DNA of 64,000 bases, from the NCBI GenBank assembly GCA_035294225.1, contig DATGLH010000026.1, forward strand, positions 14,732 through 78,731, in the 5' to 3' direction. The first letter of the stretch is position 1. Each line of letters begins with the position of its first letter. Under the pieces are notes generated by a model. It worked only from the letters and a program-made list of their open reading frames with translations. It made no database searches and was not told where the DNA came from. This document shows positions 1 to 8,309 of this stretch, piece after piece. Position numbers and translations under genes: made by a program. This DNA is from Trebonia sp035294225. GTDB taxonomy: Bacteria > Actinomycetota > Actinomycetes > Streptosporangiales > Streptosporangiaceae.

Positions 1-742
1 CGTACGGGGTGCTGCGGACGAACCACTGGCTGGGGTAGCTGAAATTCCCCGGATGATCGCGGAACACCAGCGTGGACCAGCGGCCGTGCCCGTCGTGCCG
101 CCCGGCGAACCCCAGCCACGGCCCGCGCGCGCCCATCAGCTCGTCGCCGCCGGTGCCGTCCTGCGTCACCACCGTGCCGCCGGTGAACGAGCGCGGCCCG
201 CGCCAGAACAGGCCGCCGTAGCCGGCGTCCGGCCTGCCCTCCGTGGTGGGGCTGCCGATGGCGATGACGGCGCCGCTGACGTTGACCAGCGTGGTCTCGA
301 ACGCGAGCAGCCACGCCGACTCGGCGGGCCAGGCGGCCGCGGCGATCCGCCGGCGCTCGGCGACCGGCGTCTGGCCGGACTCGGTCACCCAGGTCAGCCG
401 CTCGCTGAGGCGCACGGCGCCGTCCCTGGCCGCGGCGGCGTCGAACCCGTCGTGCCGCATCGCCCCGTCGTTGGGCAGCTGGACATAGCGTCCCCGGCGG
501 AACGTGGGGCCGCCCCAGAAGTTCTCCGTGCCGACGTTCGGCAGCGACAGGGCGATGCCCTTGTGCCAGACGTGGTCGTGCGGGCGGTATACGGTGACCG
601 TGTCGCCCGCCAGGGTGCGGACGGGGTGGAAGAACGGGCGCGGCGACTCCAGCTGCGGGTCGTCCGGCAGGTACACGTAGCGGAACAGCTCGCGGTCGCC
701 CCACAGGGCGCTGACCGCGGTATCGCCGTGCCGCAGGGACAT
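1..742 (-). CDS. DUF6807 (PmoA-like) family protein, C-terminus cut by window edge
   Basis: The reading frame is open from an ATG at 742 to the window edge, about 247 codons. The N-terminal part reads SPRPFFHPVRTLAGDTVT, followed by RPHDHVWHKGIALS and ENFWGG. These are the hallmarks of the family annotated as DUF6807 or 'methane oxygenase PmoA'; despite the name these are soluble proteins of unknown reaction, usually found beside Gfo/Idh oxidoreductases and sugar-uptake genes. The ATG overlaps the stop of the upstream oxidoreductase as ATGA, so the two are very probably co-translated. A role in carbohydrate or inositol-like catabolism is inferred from context only. Confidence 0.75.
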   Translation of the reverse strand, partial: MSLRHGDTAVSALWGDRELFRYVYLPDDPQLESPRPFFHPVRTLAGDTVTVYRPHDHVWHKGIALSLPNVGTENFWGGPTFRRGRYVQLPNDGAMRHDGFDAAAARDGAVRLSERLTWVTESGQTPVAERRRIAAAAWPAESAWLLAFETTLVNVSGAVIAIGSPTTEGRPDAGYGGLFWRGPRSFTGGTVVTQDGTGGDELMGARGPWLGFAGRHDGHGRWSTLVFRDHPGNFSYPSQWFVRSTPY

Positions 743-1944
743 CACCACGGGAGGCCGCCTCCTTTCCCCGCCGGCGCGGCCCGGCCGGCGTTCCCCGCCG
801 GCGCGGGCCAGCCGGCGTTCATCGCGCCGTAGCACGCCGCGGGCGGCGCGAGGTCGTCCGGGGTCACCGGGCGCCGGGTGACCGCCGACGCGTAGATGCC
901 GGCGATCAGCGCCATCGTCCGCCGGGCCGAGGCCGGCCCCGCCGGCGGCTGGCGGCCGTCCCGCAGCGCGGCCAGCACGTGCGCGAACTGCGCGGCGTGC
1001 CCGCTGCGGGTGCCGTGCTCGGCGTGCTCCCAGGCGGCGAGCACCTCGCCGGAGTGCCCGGGCGCCGGCGTGATCCGCCAGTCCTCGTCGCCGTAGCCGT
1101 ACAGGTGGGTCACCTCCACGGTCGCGCGCTCGAAGTCGAACCGCACGTAGGATTCCTCCCGCGGCGACAGCACGCTGTTCACCACGGCGGCCACCGCGCC
1201 GCCGGCGAACGTCACGTGCGCGAGCGAGGTGTCCTCGGTCTCCACCCGGCGGGCCTGGGTGCGGGCGATCGCGGACACCTCGGTCCACTCGCCGAGCACG
1301 TCGAGCAGCATGTCCATCTGGTGGATGCCGTGCCCCATCGTCGGGCCGCCGCCCTCGGTCTCCCACCGGCCGCGCCAGGGCACGTCGAAGTACGCCTGGT
1401 CGCGGAACCACAGGGTGTGGCAGATGGCGAGCAGCGGCCGGCCGAGCACGCCGCCGGCGGCCAGGGCCTTGAGGCGGCGCTGCCCGGATCCGAACCGGTG
1501 CTGGAAGACGGTGGCGAACCACGGCGGGCCGGGAGCGGCGGCCGCGAGCTCGTCGAACTCCCGCAGGCTGAGCGCTGGCGGCTTCTCCACGAGCACGCTC
1601 GCCCCCGCCCGCAGGCAGGCGAGCGCGGTGTCGCGGTGGGCGCCCGGCGGCGTGCAGACATGCACGAGATCGGGTCGCGCGCGGCTGAGCATGCCGGAAA
1701 GATCCCGGTATCCGGCGGGAACCCCGAATTCGGCGCAGAACGGGCCCAGCCGGCTCTCGTCGGTGTCCATTGCCGCCACGATCGCGGCGGGCGGGAGCGC
1801 GGCTGCTCCGCGGCCGGCGAGCGCCCTGGCGTGCACGCGGGCGATGTTCCCGGTGCCCACGATCGCGATCCTGACCGGCTCGGCTCCGGGCACCGGCACG
1901 TCCGCCTCCGATGGTCGAAACTTTCGATTTCCCTTATCGGACAC
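742..1944 (-). CDS. Gfo/Idh/MocA family NAD(P)-dependent oxidoreductase
   Basis: A 400-residue cytosolic dehydrogenase with a GTG start. The N-terminal Rossmann motif VRIAIVGTGNIARVHARAL lies at about residues 23-41, LVEKPPALS (the EKP motif with the catalytic-type lysine) at about 117-125, and the C-terminal GFO_IDH_MocA alpha/beta domain contains GHGIHQMDMLLDVLGE, whose histidine and aspartate match the family active site. Members oxidise or reduce sugars and polyols; the substrate cannot be read from sequence. The first about 22 residues are a poorly conserved extension, so a start nearer the Rossmann strand is possible. It is the first gene of a two-gene operon with the DUF6807 protein. 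Confidence 0.88.
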   Translation of the reverse strand: MSDKGNRKFRPSEADVPVPGAEPVRIAIVGTGNIARVHARALAGRGAAALPPAAIVAAMDTDESRLGPFCAEFGVPAGYRDLSGMLSRARPDLVHVCTPPGAHRDTALACLRAGASVLVEKPPALSLREFDELAAAAPGPPWFATVFQHRFGSGQRRLKALAAGGVLGRPLLAICHTLWFRDQAYFDVPWRGRWETEGGGPTMGHGIHQMDMLLDVLGEWTEVSAIARTQARRVETEDTSLAHVTFAGGAVAAVVNSVLSPREESYVRFDFERATVEVTHLYGYGDEDWRITPAPGHSGEVLAAWEHAEHGTRSGHAAQFAHVLAALRDGRQPPAGPASARRTMALIAGIYASAVTRRPVTPDDLAPPAACYGAMNAGWPAPAGNAGRAAPAGKGGGLPW

Positions 1945-2023
1945 TAATCATGTGACCACAGTTCCGCCGGCCGCGCTACCCCCAATCATCCCGCTGCCGC
2001 CGGGCGCCGCGCCGGGCGAGCCG

Positions 2024-2809
2024 CTAGGCGTCGCGCCGGACCAGGAGCCAGCCGCACGCGGCGAGCAGCGCCGCGGTCCACAGGCAGAAGACGCCGAAGC
2101 CCTGCCAGGGCGACAGCACGTCGGCGGGCTGCTGCCGGGTCTGCGCGACCAGCACGCCCGCGACCGTGGGCAGGTAGCCGTGGATGTGGTGGGCGACCGT
2201 GCCGGGGATCAGCGAGATCAGCGGCGGCACGACCAGGACCATCGCGATCACGGCGGCGATGGCGCCCGCGGTGTGCCGGATCAGCCCCCCGGCCGCCAGC
2301 GCGAACAGGCCGAGCACGGCGAGGTACAAAATCCCGCCGATGACCGCGCGCATGACGCCCGGCTGGGACAGCGTGACCGGCACGTGGCTGCGCAGGATCG
2401 CGGTGGCGATGAAGAACACCGCGAACACGGTGACCGCGCTGACCACGGCGTCGAGCACGACGAACACGGCCGCCTTGGCGGCCAGCATGGGCAGCCGGCG
2501 CGGCACCGCGAGCAGGGAGGAGCGGATCGCGCCCGTGGAGTACTCGCTGCTGATCACGATCACGCCGAGCACGCACATCGCCAGCTGGCCGATGCCGAAC
2601 CCGGCGCCGAAGATCACCTGCGTCGGGTCGGTGAGCAGGGTGAGGTGCTCGGGGTGGGGCCCGGGCTTGTTCCAGTTGCCGGAGATGACGAACGCGACCA
2701 GCGTGCTGAAGCCGACCGCGACGACCACGAACGCGAGCAGCGACCAGAGCGTGGACCGGACGGAGCGGATCTTCGTCCATTCGGAGGCCAGCAGGCCGGC
2801 GGCGCTCAC
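2024..2809 (-). CDS. ABC-2 type transporter permease
   Basis: A 261-residue integral membrane protein. It begins with ASEWTKIRSVRSTLW, the amphipathic N-terminal signature of ABC-2 permeases, and then shows about six hydrophobic segments (for example LLAFVVVAVGFSTLVAF and GILYLAVLGLFALAAGG). It is the membrane half of an exporter whose ATPase is encoded immediately upstream, with a GTGA start/stop overlap at 2806-2809. Such pairs export drugs, lipids or antibiotics; the substrate is unknown. Confidence 0.88.
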   Translation of the reverse strand: MSAAGLLASEWTKIRSVRSTLWSLLAFVVVAVGFSTLVAFVISGNWNKPGPHPEHLTLLTDPTQVIFGAGFGIGQLAMCVLGVIVISSEYSTGAIRSSLLAVPRRLPMLAAKAAVFVVLDAVVSAVTVFAVFFIATAILRSHVPVTLSQPGVMRAVIGGILYLAVLGLFALAAGGLIRHTAGAIAAVIAMVLVVPPLISLIPGTVAHHIHGYLPTVAGVLVAQTRQQPADVLSPWQGFGVFCLWTAALLAACGWLLVRRDA

Positions 2810-3750
2810 GGCCGGCTCGCCTCGCCGTACTCGACGCTGTCCGCGGTCAGCTCCATGAACGCCTCCTCCAGCGAGGGCAGCTGCGGGGTGAGCTCGTGCA
2901 GCACGATCGAGGCGCCCGCGGCGAGCTCGCCGATCCGCGGGGCGGGCAGCCCGCTCACGACCATGGCGCCGTCGCCGTCACGCACGGTGCCGCCCTCGTC
3001 GATGATCAGCTCGCGGAGCCTCGCGCGGTCGGGCGTGCGGACCAGCACCGAGCGTTCGGAACTCTTCTGGATGAACTCCCCGGTGGAGCAGTCGGCGATC
3101 AGCGCGCCCCGGCCGATCACGATCAGGTGGTCGGCGGTGACCGCCATCTCGCTCATCAGGTGGCTGGACACGAAGACCGTGCGGCCCTCCGCGGCGAGCT
3201 GGCGCATGAACGTGCGGACCCAGCGGATGCCCTCCGGGTCGAGCCCGTTGGCCGGCTCGTCGAGCATCAGCACCGGCGGGTTGCCCAGCATCGCCGCCGC
3301 GATGCCCAGCCGCTGCGTCATGCCGAGCGAGAAGCCGCCGGCCCGCTTGCGGGCCACCTCGCGCAAGCCGACCAGGTCGAGCACCTCGTCCACCCGCCGG
3401 GCCGGGATGTCCTGGGTCTGGGCGAGGAACAGCAGGTGGTTGCGCGCGCTGCGGCCGGGGTGCAGCCCGCGCGCCTCCAGCAGCGCGCCGACCCGGGTGA
3501 GCGGCCTGGCCAGCTGGGCATACGGCCGCCCGCCGACCGTGGCGGTGCCGCTGTCCGGCCGGTCCAGGCCGGCGATGAGGCGCATCGTGGTGGACTTGCC
3601 CGCGCCGTTCGGGCCGAGGAAGCCGGTCACCCGGCCCGGCTCGACGGTGAAGGTCAGGTGGTCGACCGCTACCTTGCCGCCAAACCGCTTTGTCAGCCCG
3701 CGGACTTCGATGAGCCCCGGTGCTTCAGCTGTCTCGGCCGTTCCCGTCAC
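2806..3750 (-). CDS. ABC transporter ATP-binding protein (exporter type)
   Basis: A 314-residue ATPase with Walker A GPNGAGKS at about 46-53, ABC signature SLGMTQR at 141-147 and Walker B LMLDEP at 161-166. After the roughly 220-residue nucleotide-binding domain there is a C-terminal extension typical of the BcrA/DrrA subfamily. The GTG start has a GGGGAG ribosome-binding site seven bases upstream. It is co-transcribed with the ABC-2 permease that follows. No regulator gene is adjacent. Confidence 0.9.
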   Translation of the reverse strand: MTGTAETAEAPGLIEVRGLTKRFGGKVAVDHLTFTVEPGRVTGFLGPNGAGKSTTMRLIAGLDRPDSGTATVGGRPYAQLARPLTRVGALLEARGLHPGRSARNHLLFLAQTQDIPARRVDEVLDLVGLREVARKRAGGFSLGMTQRLGIAAAMLGNPPVLMLDEPANGLDPEGIRWVRTFMRQLAAEGRTVFVSSHLMSEMAVTADHLIVIGRGALIADCSTGEFIQKSSERSVLVRTPDRARLRELIIDEGGTVRDGDGAMVVSGLPAPRIGELAAGASIVLHELTPQLPSLEEAFMELTADSVEYGEASRP

Positions 3751-3897
3751 GCGCGCTCCCCGGGTCCGCCGGGCGGGCGCCCGGGGCGGGCCGGGCGCTC
3801 AGCCCTCATGCCCTCAAGCATGCCCGCGGTCACGCGGGAGCGCAAACGCTCGCCGCGGGCCGGCGCCGGCCCGCGGCGAGCGTGGAATGCTGAGTAC

Positions 3898-4638
3898 ATG
3901 GCCGGGCAGGAAGCGGAGGTCCGGTTCGCCGGCGAGCTGCGGATGTTCCTGGCACCCCGGCACCGGGGCGGCCGGGCGCCGGTGACGTGCGACGGGACGT
4001 CGACGCTCGGGCACGTCATCGAATCGCTGGGGGTCCCGCTGCCGGAGGTCGGCGCGGTCAGCGTGGACGGGGACCCGGCGACGACGGCGGACCGGCTGTC
4101 CGGCGGGCAGGTCGCGGAGGTCGCCGCCGTGCGGCGGCCGCAGCGGCTGCCGGCCGCGCGGTTCGTGCTCGACGTGCACCTGGGAACGCTGGCGCGCAGG
4201 CTGCGGCTTACCGGGGTCGACGCCGCGTACGCCAACGACCGCGGCGACGATGCCCTGATCGGGCAGGCGAACGCCGAGGGGCGGGTGCTGCTCACGCAGG
4301 ACCGCGGCCTGCTGCGCCGCAGGAAGCTGTGGCTGGGGGCCTACGTGCGCGGCGCCGGCCCCGATGACCAGCTGCGCGACGTGCTGGACCGGTTCGCGCC
4401 GCCGCTGGCGCCCTGGACCCGGTGCACCGCCTGCAACGGGCGGCTCGCGCCGGCCCGCAAGGCCGACGTCGAGCAGTCGCTGCGGCCGGGCACCAGGCGC
4501 ACCTACCACGATTTCGCCCGCTGCACGGCCTGCGGGCGCGTGTACTGGCGAGGGGCGCACAGCGCGCGCCTCACGGCGATCGTGGACCGCGCGGCCCGCA
4601 TCGTCGCGGGCCGTCGCCTGGCGCCGCCGGCAGCGTGA
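3898..4638 (+). CDS. Mut7-C RNAse domain protein with N-terminal ubiquitin-like domain
   Basis: A 246-residue protein. Residues 1-80 form a MoaD/ubiquitin-like beta-grasp fold (VRFAGELRMFLAP... ending in AVSVDGDPA). Residues about 85-235 are the Mut7-C domain, a PIN-like predicted nuclease, with LDVHLGTLARRLRL and LLTQDRGLL supplying acidic residues D92 and D135. A zinc ribbon is formed by C176-x2-C179 and C209-x2-C212. The ATG at 3898 begins the conserved fold; the longer open frame upstream overlaps the ABC ATPase gene and is a shadow. It is a single gene followed by a strong hairpin. The biological role of this family is not established. Confidence 0.88.
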   Translation: MAGQEAEVRFAGELRMFLAPRHRGGRAPVTCDGTSTLGHVIESLGVPLPEVGAVSVDGDPATTADRLSGGQVAEVAAVRRPQRLPAARFVLDVHLGTLARRLRLTGVDAAYANDRGDDALIGQANAEGRVLLTQDRGLLRRRKLWLGAYVRGAGPDDQLRDVLDRFAPPLAPWTRCTACNGRLAPARKADVEQSLRPGTRRTYHDFARCTACGRVYWRGAHSARLTAIVDRAARIVAGRRLAPPAA

Positions 4639-4641
4639 CCG

Positions 4642-4676
4642 AGGCCGCGGGCCGCCGTGCGGGCGGCCCGCGGCCT
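4642..4676 (+). terminator. Hairpin terminator after the Mut7-C gene
   Basis: A perfect 15-bp stem (AGGCCGCGGGCCGCC pairing with GGCGGCCCGCGGCCT) with a 5-base loop begins four bases after the stop codon. No T-run follows, as is usual in high-GC actinobacteria. Confidence 0.75.
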
Positions 4677-5115
4677 GTCCCGGCCCGGCACCATGCGCCC
4701 CGCGGGCGCCCTCATCTCACGTCGCACACTTCCCGGGGATGGAAAGAGGCGGCAATTTGCCTCCCTCAATCCCCTTCGCACACTTTCCGCACGGACATAT
4801 AGGACATTACGGGCGCCGGGATGGTCGCAAGGTGTGCGAGGTGAAAACCAGTCACCTGACGTGACGAGGGAGGCGGCCCTGTTGGCCCGAGGGCGGGCGC
4901 CGCGGCGGCGGGCTGACCGGGACCGCGGGTCCGCCTGGAGTTCCCCGGGCGCAGCGGGCCCTTTTCCCATGCGGAGGAGCCGGAGCGGGTTTCCCATGCG
5001 GAGGAGCCGAAGCGGGCGTCCGGGCTGGCCCGGGCGTTCACCGGGGCCTGGCGGGGATCGGGGCTTTCCCGGTACACGGCGACCTTGGAGGACCGGGCGT
5101 CCCCGGCGAGCCGGA
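4677..5115. other. Non-coding spacer with repeated CGCACAC motif and a 27-bp tandem duplication
   Basis: No convincing gene is present. TCGCACACTT occurs at 4722 and 4776 in the same orientation, and an inverted relative (AAGGTGTGCGA) lies at 4829-4839. GAGGC/GCCTC arms around 4746-4763 can form a small hairpin. A 27-bp direct repeat lies at 4963-5016. Short frames exist but none has a recognisable domain plus a ribosome-binding site. Confidence 0.5.
4963..5016. repeat. 27-bp tandem duplication (2 copies)
   Basis: Copies at 4963-4989 and 4990-5016 differ at one base (GGAGCGGG versus GAAGCGGG). The period is a multiple of three. Confidence 0.9.
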
Positions 5116-5376
5116 TCACCGGCCCGTCGGCGGCGCCGGAGTCCGGCCGTACGCGGCCCGCCTGCCGTACGCGGCCCGCCTGGCGTACGCGGCCCGCCTG
5201 GCGAACAGCGCGCCGCCCTCGTCGATCACGTGTGCCCCGGCCGGCACCGTAATGATCAGCTTGCCGCAGAAGGCGCTGATCTCCACCGTGATCTCGCGGC
5301 CCGGCGGCACGGCGCCGGCCAGGTTGACGATCAGCGCGCCCAATCGCGCCGTCAGCCGGGTGCGCCGGCCGGCCAC
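5116..5376 (-). pseudogene. Fragment of a LiaF-like / DUF1707-type C-terminal domain
   Basis: An 86-codon frame that could start at GTG 5376. It contains LTARLGALIVNL, then VPPGREITVEISAFCGK and LIITVPAGAHVIDEGGALF. This alternation of short beta strands and 'VPxG' turns matches the C-terminal half of DUF1707/LiaF-like cell-envelope-stress proteins. The N-terminal DUF1707 region and membrane segments are missing. After the domain the frame runs into an 18-bp tandem repeat encoding RAAYGR units. It lies 74 bases downstream of the LivHMG fusion gene on the same strand. I judge it a decayed remnant; a short expressed protein is the alternative. Confidence 0.45.
5148..5200. repeat. 18-bp tandem repeat (3 copies)
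   Basis: The core CGTACGCGGCCCGCCTG recurs at 5148, 5166 and 5184 with a period of 18, inside the reading frame of the LiaF-like fragment. Confidence 0.9.
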
Positions 5377-5450
5377 CCGGCGCCCGGGGCGGCGCGCCCG
5401 ATGGCCAGGCGCCAGGCGCCGGTTCCCGGCGCGCCGGTTCCCGGCCCAGA

Positions 5451-8180
5451 TCAGACGGTTTCCGCCGGGTCGGCGGCGGCGGACACGCCGTCGCCCAGGT
5501 ACGCGGCGATGACGCGCGGGTCCCGGCGGACGGCCTCGGGCGGGCCGTCCGCGATGACCTTGCCGAACTCCAGGACCACCACCCGGTCGCAGATGCCGAG
5601 CACCAGGCCCATGTCGTGCTCGATGAGCAGCATCGACTGGCCCGCGTCGGCGAGCCGCCGCAGGCACGCGCCGAGTTCGGCGCTCTCGGCGGTGTCCAGG
5701 CCGGCGGCGGGCTCGTCCAGGCAGAGCACCGCGGGCCTGGCCACCAGCGCGCGGGCGACGCCGACGAGCTTGCGCTGGCCGGACGAGAGCTGGGCCGGCA
5801 TCGCCTCGGCCGCCCACTCCATGCCGACCAGGCGGAGCGCCTCGGCCGCCGAGCCGGCCTGGTCCGCGGTGCCCTTGCGGCAGGCGACGGTCAGGTTCTC
5901 CCGCACGTCGAGGTCGTCGAACAGGTCGGTGCTCTGCCAGGTGCGGGCGAGCCCGCGGCGGGCGCGCTCATGCGGCGGCAGGCCGTCAAGGGACGCGCCG
6001 GACAGCTCCACCCGGCCGGCGTAGGTCACGAACCCGGAGACGGCGTCGACCAGGGTGGTCTTGCCCGCGCCGTTCGGGCCGATAAGGCCGACCAGTTCGC
6101 CCGCGCGGACCTCCAGCGACACCTCGCTGACCGCGCGCACGCCGCCGAAGCTGACCGAAAGGCCCGAAACCCGCAGCGCGGCCGGGCGGCCGGGCAGGTC
6201 CGCGGGCCTGGCATGCGGCGCCAGCCGCTCGCGGTCCGCCGCGGCGGCGCCGGGGGCGCGGACCTGCGGCCGCCTGTGCCTGCGCCGGTAGAAGTCGCCG
6301 GCGACGCCTTCGGGGTTCTGCAGCAGGGTGAAGATCAGCAGCACGCCGCCGATCAGCAAGAACCAGTTCCCGTTCAGCCCGAACCACTTGTCGAGCGCGT
6401 ACGGGATCAGCGCCTGCGCCGACAGCAGGCCGGCGAACACCGCACCGGAGATCAGCGTGATGCCGCCCGCGTAGGCGAACGCGATCAGCGACAGCGCGGT
6501 CACGGCGTCGAACCGGTCGGCGCTGACGGAGCCGAAGTTGTAGGCGTACAGCACCCCGCCGACGCCGGCGATGAACGCGGCGATGCCGAACGCGTAGAGC
6601 TTCACCGTCCGCGGGTTGATCGCGGCGGCGGCGGCGGCCCGCTCGTTGGAGCGCACCGCGAGCATCCGCTGCCCGAGCGTGCCGCGGCGGATGTAGCCGA
6701 CCGCGACGCAGGCCAGCACGCAGCAGATCAGCGCGACCCAGCCGAAGACCGGGCTGGGCTTGTTGCCGTCGATGCCGCGGAAGGGAGCGTTCGGGCCGAG
6801 GTCGAGGCCGAACCACACCGGCTCCGGCACCGGCGAGCCGGCCAGGCCGCCGCCCCAGGTGCTGTTGACGAAGCCGAAGTTCTGGATCGCGACGGCGCCG
6901 GCCAGCGTGACGACGGCCAGGCTGACGCCGCGGACCCGGACCGCGGAGACCGCGGTGATCAGGCCGATCACCACCGCCACCGCGATGCCCGCCAGCGCCG
7001 CGACCGGGAACGTGATGCCGAAATTGACGGCCATGTGCGAGATCGTGAACCCGGCGGCGCCGGCCAGCGCCAGCTGGACCACCGAGATCTGCCCGACGAA
7101 GCCGGTGACCACCACCAGCGACAGCGCCATCAGCGCGCCGATCAGCGTGTTGATCAGCGCCTCGCGGAAGTCGAACGGGAAGATGATCAGCAGCACCGCG
7201 CCGGCCAGCGCGCAGATCAGCCCGGTCCGGATCAGGTGCTGCGGGCGCGGCGCCTCGGGCAGCCGCCGTTCGACGATCTCGCCGCGGCCGGGGATGCGCG
7301 ACCCGCGCCAGAACAGCACGCCGATGATGATGAGGAACGCCAGCAGGTCGGTGACGCCGGGCAGCGCGACGCCGCCGGACTGGGGGAACCAGGACTGGGC
7401 GGACGCGTACTGGACCAGCGAGTACATGATGCCGATGCCCAGGGACGCCGCGCAGGCGATGCCGAACGAGGTGAACGAGGCGATGAGCGCGGCGGCCAGT
7501 GCCGGGATGATCTGCAGTGGCAGCGTCTGCGGGTCGAGGGAGGTGATCGAGGCGGCCAGGATGCCGAGCGCGCCGGCCACCAGGGAGCCGAGCAGCGTGT
7601 TGGTCAGCGAGATGACGTTCGGCGACAGGCCGCTGAGCATCGCCGCGGCCTCGTTCTCCGACGCCGCGCGGGTGGCCAGCCCGAACCGGGTCCACTTGTA
7701 CGCGGCGGCCAGCACGGCCGCCGCGACGATCACCAGGCCGGTGAGGATGAACCGGTCGACGGGAACCACCGCGCCGAGCATGTGCACGGTGCTGGTCGGC
7801 AGGATGCTGGCCGCCGGCTGCGGGGTCACGCCGAACGCCAGCAGCATCGCCGACTGCGCGATGAGCAGCACGCCGAGCGAGGCGACGAGCTTGGCCAGCG
7901 GCGCGGAGTTGCGCAGCGGCCGGTAGACGGCGAACTCGGTGAGCGCGCCGCAGGCGAGGACGAACAGCAGCGCGAGCAGGACCGCGAGCCCGGTGGGCAG
8001 GGCGGCGAGCTTGCCGCTGTTCAGCGCCCAGAACGCGTAGCCGCCGAGCATCGCGATGGCGCCGGTCGACAGGTTGATGATCCCCGACCCGCGGTAGGTC
8101 AGCACGACGGCGAGGGCGATGCCGGCGATCAGCGCTCCGCTGCCGAGGCCGAGAAGGATGAACAGCAAGATCTGTTGCAT
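5451..8180 (-). CDS. HAAT importer: fused LivH-LivM permease and LivG-type ATPase
   Basis: A 909-residue polypeptide containing three usually separate subunits of a branched-chain-amino-acid-type (HAAT) importer. Residues 1-290 are a LivH-type permease (MQQILLFILLGLGSGAL...), about 310-620 a LivM-type permease, and about 665-909 an ABC ATPase with Walker A GPNGAGKTT near 700, signature LSSGQRKL and Walker B LCLDEP. A charged linker (YRRRHRRPQVRAP) separates permease from ATPase. The binding lipoprotein gene lies just upstream on the same strand. The partner ATPase (LivF) is not in this operon but on the opposite strand at 11207. The substrate is probably an amino acid, amide or short carboxylate. 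Confidence 0.9.
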   Translation of the reverse strand: MQQILLFILLGLGSGALIAGIALAVVLTYRGSGIINLSTGAIAMLGGYAFWALNSGKLAALPTGLAVLLALLFVLACGALTEFAVYRPLRNSAPLAKLVASLGVLLIAQSAMLLAFGVTPQPAASILPTSTVHMLGAVVPVDRFILTGLVIVAAAVLAAAYKWTRFGLATRAASENEAAAMLSGLSPNVISLTNTLLGSLVAGALGILAASITSLDPQTLPLQIIPALAAALIASFTSFGIACAASLGIGIMYSLVQYASAQSWFPQSGGVALPGVTDLLAFLIIIGVLFWRGSRIPGRGEIVERRLPEAPRPQHLIRTGLICALAGAVLLIIFPFDFREALINTLIGALMALSLVVVTGFVGQISVVQLALAGAAGFTISHMAVNFGITFPVAALAGIAVAVVIGLITAVSAVRVRGVSLAVVTLAGAVAIQNFGFVNSTWGGGLAGSPVPEPVWFGLDLGPNAPFRGIDGNKPSPVFGWVALICCVLACVAVGYIRRGTLGQRMLAVRSNERAAAAAAINPRTVKLYAFGIAAFIAGVGGVLYAYNFGSVSADRFDAVTALSLIAFAYAGGITLISGAVFAGLLSAQALIPYALDKWFGLNGNWFLLIGGVLLIFTLLQNPEGVAGDFYRRRHRRPQVRAPGAAAADRERLAPHARPADLPGRPAALRVSGLSVSFGGVRAVSEVSLEVRAGELVGLIGPNGAGKTTLVDAVSGFVTYAGRVELSGASLDGLPPHERARRGLARTWQSTDLFDDLDVRENLTVACRKGTADQAGSAAEALRLVGMEWAAEAMPAQLSSGQRKLVGVARALVARPAVLCLDEPAAGLDTAESAELGACLRRLADAGQSMLLIEHDMGLVLGICDRVVVLEFGKVIADGPPEAVRRDPRVIAAYLGDGVSAAADPAETV

Positions 8181-8309
8181 CGGGCGTTCCTAGCTGGTGT
8201 CGGGATTACAGAGGCGGCCCGGGACTGGGTCGCCGGGCCGCGTGGCGCCGCGGCCGCGGTGACGGGGGTGGCAGGGGAGCCCCGCACCGCGGCCGCGGCC
8301 CGGCCCGCG

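Noticed and set aside
1229..3985. Long plus-strand frame of about 900 codons opposite the Gfo/Idh and ABC-2 genes
   Set aside because: Shadow of three real minus-strand genes; no domain, skewed composition.
4963..5200. CRISPR-like repeats
   Set aside because: The repeats are directly adjacent with no spacers of constant length, and there are no cas genes.
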